From: Elusimicrobiales bacterium
Lineage (GTDB): Bacteria > Elusimicrobiota > Elusimicrobia > Elusimicrobiales > UBA9959
Assembly: GCA_028713125.1 (NCBI GenBank)
Contig: JAQTOU010000007.1
Coordinates: 62,001 to 126,000 of the forward strand
Length of the DNA: 64,000 nucleotides
Reading direction: 5' to 3'
Position numbers and translations under genes: made by a program. The notes below the pieces were generated by a model. The model worked only from the letters and a program-made list of their open reading frames with translations, was not told the origin of the DNA and made no database searches. This document shows positions 47,665 to 56,470 of the stretch, in pieces. The first letter of the stretch is position 1; each line of letters starts with the position of its first letter.

Positions 47665-49107
47665 ATGCCTTATAAAAACCTGAAGAAATTCATAGATACG
47701 CTCGAAGCGTCGGGCGAGCTGCGGCGTATCAGGGCCGAAACCGACCCCGACCTCGAGATCACGGAGATAGCCGACAGGGTTTCAAAGACCGCCGGCCCCG
47801 CGCTTCTCCTTGAAAATGTAAAAGGCTCGGAATATCCTCTCCTGATAAACGCCTTCGGCAGCTACAAGCGCATGCAGCTCGCGCTGTCCTGCGGCTCTTT
47901 CGACGAGATCGCGGCCAGGATAGAGGCGAACATAAAGATGCGCCCGCCGGAAGGCCTTCTGGGAAAGATCAAGATGCTTTTTACGCTTAAAGAGCTGGCC
48001 GGCTTCATGCCGAAAAAAGTCAGCGGCGCGCCCTGCCAGGATAAAGTTTATACCGACGGCCCCCTGCTGGACCGGCTGCCCATCCTTAAATGCTGGCCCG
48101 GAGACGGCGGGCCTTTCATCACCCTTCCCGCCGTGATAACCAAAGATCCCGATACCGGCGCCCAAAACGTCGGCATGTACCGGATGCAGAAATACGACAA
48201 TACCTCCACCGGCATGCACTGGCAGTACAATAAGGACGGCACCCGCCATTTCGACAAATACAAATCGCGAAACCAGCGGATGGAAGTGGCCGTGGCGCTG
48301 GGCGGCCCGCCCTCCGTCACTTACGCCGCGTCCGCGCCGCTGCCGCCGGATATAGACGAGCTGCTGTTCGCCGGCTTCATAGATTCCAAGCCGGTCGAGA
48401 TCGTGAAGGCCAAAACCGTGGACCTCTTCGTTCCCGCCGAGGCCGACTTCATAATCGAAGGCTACGTGGACCCCGCCGAGGAGCGCACAGAAGGACCGTT
48501 CGGCGACCATACCGGCTTTTACTCCGCCGCCGATAAATACCCCGTCTTCCACGTAACCGCGCTTACCTGCCGGAACGACGCCGTCTACCCGGCCACCATA
48601 GTGGGGAAACCGCCGATGGAAGACTGCTACATGGCCAAGGCCACGGAAAGGCTCTTCCTGCCCCTGCTTAAAATGGTCATCCCGGAAGTCGTGGACATGG
48701 AGCTCCCCATCGAGGGAGTGTTCCATAACTGCGCGCTCGTTTCGATAGACAAGAAATACCCGGGCCAGGCGAAAAAGGTCATAAACGCCATGTGGGGCCT
48801 GGGCCAGATGGCGTCCACCAAATTCATAGCCGTCTTCGACAAGGATATCGACCTGCGCGATTCCGGCACGGTCCTGTGGAAACTGCTGAACAATACCGAC
48901 CCGAAGCGGGACCTGCTGATGTCGGAGGGGCCGCTCGACGCGCTCGACCACAGCGCCCCGCACGCCAACTTCGGCGGCAAAATGGGCATAGACGCCACCC
49001 GCAAAACGCGCGAGGAAGGCATGGGCAGGGACTGGCCGGAAGAGATAGTGATGTCAGCCGAAATCAAAGAGAAAGTCACGCGCCGCTGGAAGGAGTATGG
49101 ACTTTAA
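47665..49107 (+). CDS. ubiD: UbiD-family decarboxylase (menaquinone context)
   Basis: KFIDTLEASGELRRI; EGPFGDHTGFYS; ALDHSAPHANFGGKMGIDAT. Confidence 0.93.
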   Translation: MPYKNLKKFIDTLEASGELRRIRAETDPDLEITEIADRVSKTAGPALLLENVKGSEYPLLINAFGSYKRMQLALSCGSFDEIAARIEANIKMRPPEGLLGKIKMLFTLKELAGFMPKKVSGAPCQDKVYTDGPLLDRLPILKCWPGDGGPFITLPAVITKDPDTGAQNVGMYRMQKYDNTSTGMHWQYNKDGTRHFDKYKSRNQRMEVAVALGGPPSVTYAASAPLPPDIDELLFAGFIDSKPVEIVKAKTVDLFVPAEADFIIEGYVDPAEERTEGPFGDHTGFYSAADKYPVFHVTALTCRNDAVYPATIVGKPPMEDCYMAKATERLFLPLLKMVIPEVVDMELPIEGVFHNCALVSIDKKYPGQAKKVINAMWGLGQMASTKFIAVFDKDIDLRDSGTVLWKLLNNTDPKRDLLMSEGPLDALDHSAPHANFGGKMGIDATRKTREEGMGRDWPEEIVMSAEIKEKVTRRWKEYGL

Positions 49108-49939
49108 GAAACTCTCCGGGCTGCTGATGCCGGAGCAGACGCTGTTCGCGCTGCCTTTCGCCTGGCTCGGCGTCCTCTTCGCGCGCGGCCACGGCTTCCG
49201 CACCTGGCTGCTGGTCACCGTAGCGCTCGCCGCCGCACGGACGGCCGGCATGGCTTTCAACAGGGCGATAGACGCCCGCATAGACGCGGCCAACCCGCGC
49301 ACCAAAGACCGCGCCATTCCCAAAGGCGAGGTGAAGAGGATAGAAGCCGTCGGGCTGGCGCTTATCTCCTGCCTCGCGCTGATAGCCGCCTCTTTCATGC
49401 TGAACCGGCTGTGCTTCTACCTGTCTTTCGCCGCAGTGGCGCTCCTCGCCGGCTATTCCTACTTCAAGCGCTTCTCGGCGTCGTCGCATTTCTGCCTCGG
49501 TTTTACCGAGGCCGCCGCCCCTATAGGCGGCTATCTCGCGGTCACCGGCCGCCTGGACCTGCTTTCCCTGGTGCTGGGGGCCGCCATAATGCTGTGGATA
49601 GCGGGCCTGGATATAGTTTACGCTCTGCAGGACAAAGATTTCGACAGACAGGCGGGGCTGCACTCTATCCCCGCAGCTTACGGCGACAAACTCGCGCTTG
49701 CCACCTCCGCGCTCTGCTACGGTGCCTCTTTCAGCGCGCTGGTGGCGGCGGGACTTATGACCGGGATGACATTTCCCTACTGGGCCGCGCTGCTCTGCGT
49801 CGCCGGGCTTTTTGCGTACCAGCAAAGAGCGGCGCGCGGCGCCGACATCCTCTCGGCTATGCCTAAGATCTTCAGGGTTAATATGTACGTCTCCCCTGCC
49901 CTGCTCGCGGGCGCCCTTGTCGACAGCCTGCTAAGATAA
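49097..49939 (+). CDS. mqnP: UbiA-family prenyltransferase (MqnP-like)
   Basis: RTAGMAFNRAIDARIDAANPRTKDRAIPKGEV; DIVYALQDKDFDRQAGLHSIPAAYG. Confidence 0.92.
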   Translation: MDFKKLSGLLMPEQTLFALPFAWLGVLFARGHGFRTWLLVTVALAAARTAGMAFNRAIDARIDAANPRTKDRAIPKGEVKRIEAVGLALISCLALIAASFMLNRLCFYLSFAAVALLAGYSYFKRFSASSHFCLGFTEAAAPIGGYLAVTGRLDLLSLVLGAAIMLWIAGLDIVYALQDKDFDRQAGLHSIPAAYGDKLALATSALCYGASFSALVAAGLMTGMTFPYWAALLCVAGLFAYQQRAARGADILSAMPKIFRVNMYVSPALLAGALVDSLLR

Positions 49940-49949
49940 TGGAGATTTT

Positions 49950-50588
49950 ATGATCGCAGTAGCTATAACCGGGGCCAGCGGGCCGATACTCGGCATCAGG
50001 CTGATAGAAGAGCTCCTTAACTCCGGGAAGCCCGTTTACGCCGTCGTTTCCGATGCCGCCTGGAGCGTGATCGCGCACGAACTTTCATACAGGAAGGCCG
50101 GGCCCGCCCCGCTGGCCGCGCTCCTTTCAAAGAGGGGGAGGACCTCCTCGCTTAAGCTGTTAAAAGAATTCGACAGCCATGATTTTTTCTCGCCTTTAGC
50201 CAGCGGCTCTTCGCCTTTCGAAGCGATGGCGGTAGCCCCCTGCTCGATGAAGACGCTATCAGCCGCGGCCAGCGGCTACGCCGACTCGCTCATCACGCGA
50301 GCCTGCGACGTGGCCCTGAAGGAGAAAAGGAAACTTATACTTGTCCCGCGCGAAACGCCTCTCAGCGCGATACACCTCGAGAACATGCTTAAGCTCTCCC
50401 GCGCCGGCGCGGTGATACTGCCGCCAGTCCTGGGCTTTTACTCCCGCCCGGGGACCATAGACGACATGGTGGATTTCGTGACGGGGAAAATACTGAACCT
50501 GCTTGGAGTAAAGCACCGCCTTTTCAAAAGCTGGGAAGAGCAGGCTTCAGCCACGGCCGCTAAAACCGGGAAGCGCAAAGCCCCCTGA
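49950..50588 (+). CDS. ubiX: UbiX-family flavin prenyltransferase
   Basis: MIAVAITGASGPILGIRLIEELL; APCSMKTLSAAASGYADSLITRACDVALKEKRKLILVPRETPLSAIHLENML. Confidence 0.95.
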   Translation: MIAVAITGASGPILGIRLIEELLNSGKPVYAVVSDAAWSVIAHELSYRKAGPAPLAALLSKRGRTSSLKLLKEFDSHDFFSPLASGSSPFEAMAVAPCSMKTLSAAASGYADSLITRACDVALKEKRKLILVPRETPLSAIHLENMLKLSRAGAVILPPVLGFYSRPGTIDDMVDFVTGKILNLLGVKHRLFKSWEEQASATAAKTGKRKAP

Positions 50589-50603
50589 CCATTTCAGCAA
50601 CAG

Positions 50604-51704
50604 ATGAAAAAACTCCCCGACACCATAAGCGACAGCGCGCTGCGCCCGATCGCTAAAAAAGTCTACGAGGGAAAACCCGTGTCCCCTGCGGACGCGCGCC
50701 GGCTGCTCGCCACGAACAGCATCCTGGACCTGGGCAGGATCGCCTCTCATGTCCGGGAGAAGTTGCACGGCGACGCCGCCTACTACGGAGTAAGCATCAA
50801 CCTGAATTTCACCAATATCTGCGAGCTTCGCTGCCCGCTCTGCGCTTTCTCGCGCGGGAAAGGAGAGCCGGGCGCCTACCTGCTCGCGCTCGCCGATATC
50901 GAAAGGCGCGTAAAGAACGCCGTCGCGGACGGGGTGGACGAAGTCCACATAGTAGGAGGGCTCAACCCGGAGTTGAAACTGTCCTACTTCGAGGAAATGC
51001 TGCGGCTGATAAAGACCATAAAACCCGGCATCTTCATAACGGCTTTCACCGCGGTGGAAATAGATTATTTTGCCCGCAACGAGGGCATCTCCTTGGAGGA
51101 AACGCTCAGGAGGCTGATGGCCGCCGGCCTCGGCGCGATGCCGGGTGGGGGCGCCGAGATATTTTCTTACCGCGTAAGGAAAACCATCGCCCCGCTCAAG
51201 ATCCCTGGCAAACGCTGGCTTGAAATAATGAAGACCGCCCACCTGGCCGGCCTCAAGACCAATGCCACGATGCTCTACAACCACCTGGAGACGGATGCCG
51301 ATATCGTAGACCACCTCGGCAGGATCCGGGACCTGCAGGAGGAAACCCGCGGCTTCAAGACTTTCGTCCCGCTCCCCTTCCATGGAGAGAACACCGGGAT
51401 AGCCGCTAAGCGCGCCGTCACCACCGGCTATGACGATATCCGCATTTACGCCGCCAGCCGGATCTTCCTGCATAATGTGCCGCATATAAAGGCCCTCTGG
51501 ATGTACCTGGGCGAGAAAATGGCGCAGGTGCTCCTCCGGTTCGGCGTGGACGATTTCTCCGGCACCTACTCGGGAGAAAAGGTGGTGCACGCCGCCGGAG
51601 CCGCGACCGCCGACCGCGGCACGGAAGCCTTCCTCAGGCGGCTGATACTCAACGCCGGGCTAAAGCCCGTGCGCACGACCGCCGCCTACGGAGCGCGCAA
51701 ATGA
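50604..51704 (+). CDS. mqnE: Aminofutalosine synthase MqnE (radical SAM)
   Basis: NFTNICELRCPLCAFSR; GAMPGGGAEIFSYRVRKTIAPLKI; TNATMLYNHLET. Confidence 0.92.
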   Translation: MKKLPDTISDSALRPIAKKVYEGKPVSPADARRLLATNSILDLGRIASHVREKLHGDAAYYGVSINLNFTNICELRCPLCAFSRGKGEPGAYLLALADIERRVKNAVADGVDEVHIVGGLNPELKLSYFEEMLRLIKTIKPGIFITAFTAVEIDYFARNEGISLEETLRRLMAAGLGAMPGGGAEIFSYRVRKTIAPLKIPGKRWLEIMKTAHLAGLKTNATMLYNHLETDADIVDHLGRIRDLQEETRGFKTFVPLPFHGENTGIAAKRAVTTGYDDIRIYAASRIFLHNVPHIKALWMYLGEKMAQVLLRFGVDDFSGTYSGEKVVHAAGAATADRGTEAFLRRLILNAGLKPVRTTAAYGARK

Positions 51705-52510
51705 AACTGGGCCGCATAGACTACCTGAACTGCTATCCCTTTTATTACCATATGCTGGAAAAGGAGCCGCTGCGGGGCGTCACCGTTTACCCGGCGCTGC
51801 CCTCGGAACTGAACCGGATGATGGCGAAGAAGGAGCTGGACATGAGCCCCGTCTCCGCCGCGGCCTACGCGGACATAAAACAGGACGCCCTGCTGCTGCC
51901 GGATTTCTGCATCAGTTCCACGGGGCTGGTGAAATCGGTGATCTTGGCCAGCCGGTTCCCGATAGAGGACCTGGGCGGAAAAGCCCTCGGTCTCACTTCG
52001 GCCTCCCGCACCTCCGTCGTGCTGCTAAGGATAATCCTGAAAAAGTTTTACGGCGTCGAGCCGGTTTACCGCGCGGCGGGGCCGCGCCCAAGCCTTAAGG
52101 ATTTCGAAGCGGCCCTGCTGATAGGGGACGACGCGATGACCGAAGAGATCGACAAGGCGCCTTACAGGTACGACCTGGGCGAGCTCTGGCTGAAGAAAAC
52201 CGGGCTCCCGGTAGTCTTCGCCGTTTTCTCCGTTACAAAGGCGGCGGCCGGGTCCGACCCTTCCGGAGTGAGGGCCGTGGTCGACTCCTACAGGGCCTCC
52301 CTGCGCTGCCTCGCTGAGGAAAAGCAGGCGCTGGCAGCCAAAGCCGCGCTTAAATACCCCGGCGTAACCCGCGATATAAACGATTACCTGGATACCCTGC
52401 GCTACGAGTTCACCGACGACCGGAAGGCCGCTTTGAAATATTATTTTTCGGCCGCCTCCGAGCTGGGGCTGCTGAAGGAAGTAAATGCGCTTGAATTCGT
52501 AAACCTATGA
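51701..52510 (+). CDS. mqnA: Chorismate dehydratase MqnA
   Basis: MKLGRIDYLNCYPFYYHM; LPSELNRMMAKKELDMSPVSAAAYA. Confidence 0.93.
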   Translation: MKLGRIDYLNCYPFYYHMLEKEPLRGVTVYPALPSELNRMMAKKELDMSPVSAAAYADIKQDALLLPDFCISSTGLVKSVILASRFPIEDLGGKALGLTSASRTSVVLLRIILKKFYGVEPVYRAAGPRPSLKDFEAALLIGDDAMTEEIDKAPYRYDLGELWLKKTGLPVVFAVFSVTKAAAGSDPSGVRAVVDSYRASLRCLAEEKQALAAKAALKYPGVTRDINDYLDTLRYEFTDDRKAALKYYFSAASELGLLKEVNALEFVNL

Positions 52511-53589
52511 CCGCGAAAGAAAGCCTCAAGAAAAAGATCTTGGCCGGCAGGCGCATCTCGCCCGCCGAAGCGGACGCCCTTTTCTCCTGGGACCTCCTTG
52601 AGCTGGGGGGAGCCGCGGACATGAGGCGCAGGCTTATACACCCGGTGAACACGGTAGGTTTTATCCTGGACCGGATCATCAACTTCACGAATGTCTGCGA
52701 AGCAGCCTGTGACTTCTGCGCCTTCCACGCCGGGGCGGCCCTTAAGCCCTACGAGCTTTCCATGCCTGAGATCCTTTCCAAGATAGAGGAGCTCCAGGCT
52801 CTGGGTGGGACGCAGGTAATGCTGCAGGGCGGCCTTCACCCGCGGCACACGCTCGCCACCTATACCGGCATGGTCAGGGAAATAAAAAAACGCTTCCCCG
52901 CTGTCTGCCTCCATTCTTTTTCTCCAAGCGAACTGGCGCATATCTCCGCGAAGAGCGCGGTTCCCCTGGACCGCGTTATCGCCGATCTTCAGAGCGCCGG
53001 CCTCGACTCCGTGCCCGGCGCCGCGGACATGCTGGTAGACCGGATACGCGCGAAAGTCAGCCGCAAAAAGATCCGCACGGACGAATGGGTTGAAGTAATG
53101 CGCGCCCTGCACCGCCATGGGATGAAGTCTTCCGCCACCATGACCTACGGGATGGGGGAAACGCAAAAAGAAAGGATCGCTCACCTGGAAGTGGTCCGAA
53201 GAGTGCAGGATGAGACCGGCATCTTCAGGGCTTTTATCCCATGGTCTTTCTCGCCAAAGCGCACTAAGATGGAGAGCATGGCTCCAGCTACCGGCATCGA
53301 CTATCTTAAGATCGTGGCCGTCTCCCGTATTTTCCTGGACAATATCCGCTACATACAGGCCGGCTGGCTTACGGAAGGCCTGAAGCTCGCGCAGATCGCC
53401 CTCGCAATGGGCGCTAACGATATGGGCGGCGTGCTGACCGAGGAAAAAGTGGTGAAGGCTACCGGCGCCGGGACCAAAGCGGGAATGGCGGAATTCATCG
53501 ACCTTATAAAGAACGCGGGAAAGATACCGGTCCTGCGGGATTCCGACTATAAGATCCTGGACCGGCGGCCCGGCGGGAGGCTGAAATGA
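52507..53589 (+). CDS. mqnC: Cyclic dehypoxanthinyl futalosine synthase MqnC (radical SAM)
   Basis: NFTNVCEAACDFCAFHA; LDSVPGAADMLVDRIR; SSATMTYGMGE. Confidence 0.92.
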   Translation: MTAKESLKKKILAGRRISPAEADALFSWDLLELGGAADMRRRLIHPVNTVGFILDRIINFTNVCEAACDFCAFHAGAALKPYELSMPEILSKIEELQALGGTQVMLQGGLHPRHTLATYTGMVREIKKRFPAVCLHSFSPSELAHISAKSAVPLDRVIADLQSAGLDSVPGAADMLVDRIRAKVSRKKIRTDEWVEVMRALHRHGMKSSATMTYGMGETQKERIAHLEVVRRVQDETGIFRAFIPWSFSPKRTKMESMAPATGIDYLKIVAVSRIFLDNIRYIQAGWLTEGLKLAQIALAMGANDMGGVLTEEKVVKATGAGTKAGMAEFIDLIKNAGKIPVLRDSDYKILDRRPGGRLK

Positions 53590-54380
53590 CCGCGCTGACC
53601 CTCGCCTTTTCGCCCTGCCCGAACGACACTTTTATTTTCCACGCCCTGCTCCACAAGCTTATAGACACGGGCGATTACTCCTTTTCCGCCAGTATCGACG
53701 ACGTAGAGGCCCTGAACACGGCCGCTTTCGCCCGGCGCTTCCAGGTCACCAAACTTTCCACGGGCGCCTACCTCCGGCTCAGGGACCATTACGAGCTGCT
53801 TGATTCCGGGGCGGCCATGGGCTTCGGCTGCGGCCCGCTCGTGGTGTCGGCAAAAGGTCATTCTTTGTCCTCCGCCTCCAGGATAGCGGTGCCGGGCGCC
53901 AACACTACGGCCCTGCTGCTGATGAAAAGCTGGAACCCGGGGCTGAAGAACCTTGTCGAGGAGCGCTTCGACAGGATACTTCCGGGGATAAAAGCCGGCA
54001 AATACGACGCGGGGCTGGTTATACATGAGGGCAGGTTTATCTACCGGGATTACGACTGCGTCCAGGTCGCGGATCTGGGCGCCTGGTGGGAAAATGAGAC
54101 CGGCTGCCCGATACCCCTCGGCTGCATCGCGCTCAGGAAAGGCCCGGACACCGCGCCCCACCGGGAGAACATAGAGCGGCTGATAAGAGAGTCCGTGATC
54201 CGAGCGCGCGCCCATCCGGAAGAATCCCGCGCTTTCATCCGCGGCCACGCCCCGGGCGCGAGCGATGAAATAATCGACGCCCACATAAAACTGTACGTGA
54301 ACGACTTCTCGGTTTCGATAGGCGAGGCGGGGAGAAAAGCTTTTAAGGTCCTGGAGGAAAGATGCAAAGAAAGCCTGTGA
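53586..54380 (+). CDS. mqnD: 1,4-dihydroxy-6-naphthoate synthase MqnD
   Basis: LAFSPCPNDTFIFHALLHKLID; DVEALNTAAF; GAAMGFGCGPLVVS. Confidence 0.93.
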   Translation: MTALTLAFSPCPNDTFIFHALLHKLIDTGDYSFSASIDDVEALNTAAFARRFQVTKLSTGAYLRLRDHYELLDSGAAMGFGCGPLVVSAKGHSLSSASRIAVPGANTTALLLMKSWNPGLKNLVEERFDRILPGIKAGKYDAGLVIHEGRFIYRDYDCVQVADLGAWWENETGCPIPLGCIALRKGPDTAPHRENIERLIRESVIRARAHPEESRAFIRGHAPGASDEIIDAHIKLYVNDFSVSIGEAGRKAFKVLEERCKESL

Positions 54381-54979
54381 CCTGCCTCATAATGGCTACG
54401 CTGCTGGAGGCGGAGCCGTTCATAAAGGGGCTTTCCCTGAAAAGAACCTCCTCAAAACCTTTCCCCGTATACCGGGCCGGGAACCTCGCCGCCGTCATTT
54501 CCGGCATCGGCAAGGCCAACTGCGCCATGGCGACCGCCTACGCCTGCCTGGAACTCGGGCCGCGGCTCCTCGTCAACCTCGGGGCCGCCGGAGCCACGGA
54601 CGCCGCGCTCCCGCTCGGCGCGAACCTGCACGTCTACCTCGCCGTGGAATTCGACAGGCCTGGCTTGAGAACGAAATTGCCGCACGAGCACAGTCCCGAA
54701 GTCCTGAAAGGCTTTTCCCTGGCCGCTATCGCCACCCAGGACCGCCCGGTGCTGGCGGCCGCGGAAAGGCGGGTCCTGGCGGAAAAGGCGCGGCTCGTGG
54801 ACATGGAAAGCGCCTCCTTCATCCAGACTTGCAGGAAGTTCGGGAAGAAATGCTACGTCTTCAAATTCGTGACCGACACGCCCGCCCACACCCACGGAAG
54901 CGCTATCGTCGACAATATAGAGAAATACCGGGACAGTTTCTTTGAGTTCTTCAAGAGTTCGGTCTTAACCCGCCTTTGA
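54362..54979 (+). CDS. mqnB: Futalosine hydrolase-like nucleosidase MqnB
   Basis: Phosphorylase-superfamily pattern (VISGIGKANCAMATAYACLELGPRLLVNLGAAGA; LVDMESASFIQTCRKFGKKCYVFKFVTD); operon context. Confidence 0.85.
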   Translation: MQRKPVTCLIMATLLEAEPFIKGLSLKRTSSKPFPVYRAGNLAAVISGIGKANCAMATAYACLELGPRLLVNLGAAGATDAALPLGANLHVYLAVEFDRPGLRTKLPHEHSPEVLKGFSLAAIATQDRPVLAAAERRVLAEKARLVDMESASFIQTCRKFGKKCYVFKFVTDTPAHTHGSAIVDNIEKYRDSFFEFFKSSVLTRL

Positions 54980-55017
54980 AGGGCCCGCCCTTCCGGGCGC
55001 GGCCACCGCAGGCTCAC

Positions 55018-55161
55018 TTAAAAAGGCATTCCGATCTTCATGCGCGTCTGCGCGTCCTTGCTGTCCGGGTTCAGGCCGGCAAGATAACCAAGAGGCTTGT
55101 CAAGGAAGAGGTTAAATGCCGGGTGCCGGGTCCTACAGCGAAAGGTTCTATTGAAAGGCAT
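55018..55161 (-). pseudogene. 47-aa minus-strand ORF, possible 3' remnant of an outer-membrane-protein-like gene
   Basis: Reverse frame reads MPFNRTFRCRTRHPAFNLFLDKPLGYLAGLNPDSKDAQTRMKIGMPF*; C-terminal Phe as in many OMPs. Confidence 0.3.
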
Positions 55162-55215
55162 AAATATATATAATTATAGGGTAGATTTAGCGACAAACAG
55201 AACAGGAGAAACAAA

Positions 55216-55788
55216 ATGAAAAAGACCATACTGATTTCCATAGCGGCCCTGGCCTTAAGCGCCGGCCCGGCTTTCGCCGTAGAGGCCCATAAGGCCCCGG
55301 CAAAGAGCAGCTGCGCCGACTGCCCGATGCATAAACAGGCCGCCGCCAAGAAGTGCTCCAACAAAATGTGCCCCGAAGCGATGGAAGGCGTGGAGACCGT
55401 CGCGAAGAACACGGCCACCGGCGTAGAAATAACTATGACCGCGAAAAATCCGGAAACCATCGCCAAGGTGCAGGAGCTTACCCTGGTCCATTACAGCAAC
55501 AAGGACACTATGGACAAAGAGTGCCCCGCCAGGGTAGAGGGCGCCGAGTCCAAGGTAGAGAACACCGCCACCGGCGTGAAAGTGCTCCTCATCGGCAAGA
55601 CTCCCGCGGCCATAAAGAAGATCCAGGCCGCCTCCGCCAAGGAACACATGAAGGCCGGCTGCCCCGAAGAGCACGGCAAAAAAGAGGCCAAGGTCTCCAA
55701 GAAATACGCCTGCCCCATGAAATGCGCCGAATCCGACAAGCCGGGCAAATGCCCCAAGTGCGGAATGAACATGACGGAGAAAAAATAA
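55216..55788 (+). CDS. Secreted protein with a tandem ~50-aa repeat and C-terminal heavy-metal-binding domain
   Basis: Signal peptide; repeated CP..(M/V)EG.E..V.NTATGV units; C-terminal YACPMKCAESDKPGKCPKCGMNMTEKK. Confidence 0.85.
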   Translation: MKKTILISIAALALSAGPAFAVEAHKAPAKSSCADCPMHKQAAAKKCSNKMCPEAMEGVETVAKNTATGVEITMTAKNPETIAKVQELTLVHYSNKDTMDKECPARVEGAESKVENTATGVKVLLIGKTPAAIKKIQAASAKEHMKAGCPEEHGKKEAKVSKKYACPMKCAESDKPGKCPKCGMNMTEKK

Positions 55789-56460
55789 ATGGTATCAGCT
55801 CTACTCAAGCAGGTTTCTTTTTTCAACGGCCTGAGCAACGTCGAACTTAACAAAGTGCTCGCCATAGCGGGGGTAAAGAAGTACGCCGCCGGCCAGATGG
55901 TCTTCGCCAAGGCGGACCTGGGGAACCAGTTCTTCGTGGTCAAGTCCGGCCGCATCAAGATCTTCACCTCGGTGGGCCCCGAAAAGAAAAAGACCTTCGC
56001 CTTCCTGAAGAAAGGCGATTTCTTCGGCGAGATGTCCCTGCTCGGCGGAAAGACCCGCTCGGCCTCGGCCCAGGCCGCCGAGAACAGCGAGCTGTTCGTC
56101 ATCCCGAAAAAGAACTTCAAGAAGCTGATACTCGAGAACCCCGACTTCACGCTCAAGCTGCTGCACACGCTGGTCGAAAGGCTCAACAAGTGCAACAAGG
56201 ACGTGGAATCGATGCTGTTCCACAATATCCTGGGCAGGCTGGCCGACGCTATCCTGGAACTTTCCAAGGACAAGCACTCCAAGCCGGTCAAGATGGCCAT
56301 CAATCAGAACGAGCTGGCGCAGTACCTCGGGACCACCCGGGTACCTGTCTGCCGCGCCATCAGTACGCTAAAGCGCAGCGGCGTCATCGACTACCGCCGC
56401 GGCGAGCTGATCATCCTGAACTCCGCCCGGCTGCATTCCATCGCCGGGAAAACCAACTGA
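55789..56460 (+). CDS. Crp/Fnr-family transcriptional regulator
   Basis: cNMP-binding fold (GQMVFAKADLGNQFFVVKSGRIKIF...KKGDFFGEMSLLGGKTRSASA); C-terminal HTH (NQNELAQYLGTTRVPVCRAISTLKRSGVIDYRRGELIIL). Confidence 0.93.
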   Translation: MVSALLKQVSFFNGLSNVELNKVLAIAGVKKYAAGQMVFAKADLGNQFFVVKSGRIKIFTSVGPEKKKTFAFLKKGDFFGEMSLLGGKTRSASAQAAENSELFVIPKKNFKKLILENPDFTLKLLHTLVERLNKCNKDVESMLFHNILGRLADAILELSKDKHSKPVKMAINQNELAQYLGTTRVPVCRAISTLKRSGVIDYRRGELIILNSARLHSIAGKTN

Positions 56461-56470
56461 CGGCCGCCGC

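Noticed and set aside
54976-55173. 65-aa + strand ORF after mqnB
   Set aside because: Arg/Lys-rich translation, no good RBS; the opposite strand looks more protein-like.
55353-55850. 165-aa ORF overlapping the HMBD protein gene in another frame
   Set aside because: Gln/Arg/His-rich out-of-frame translation spanning a clear gene boundary.
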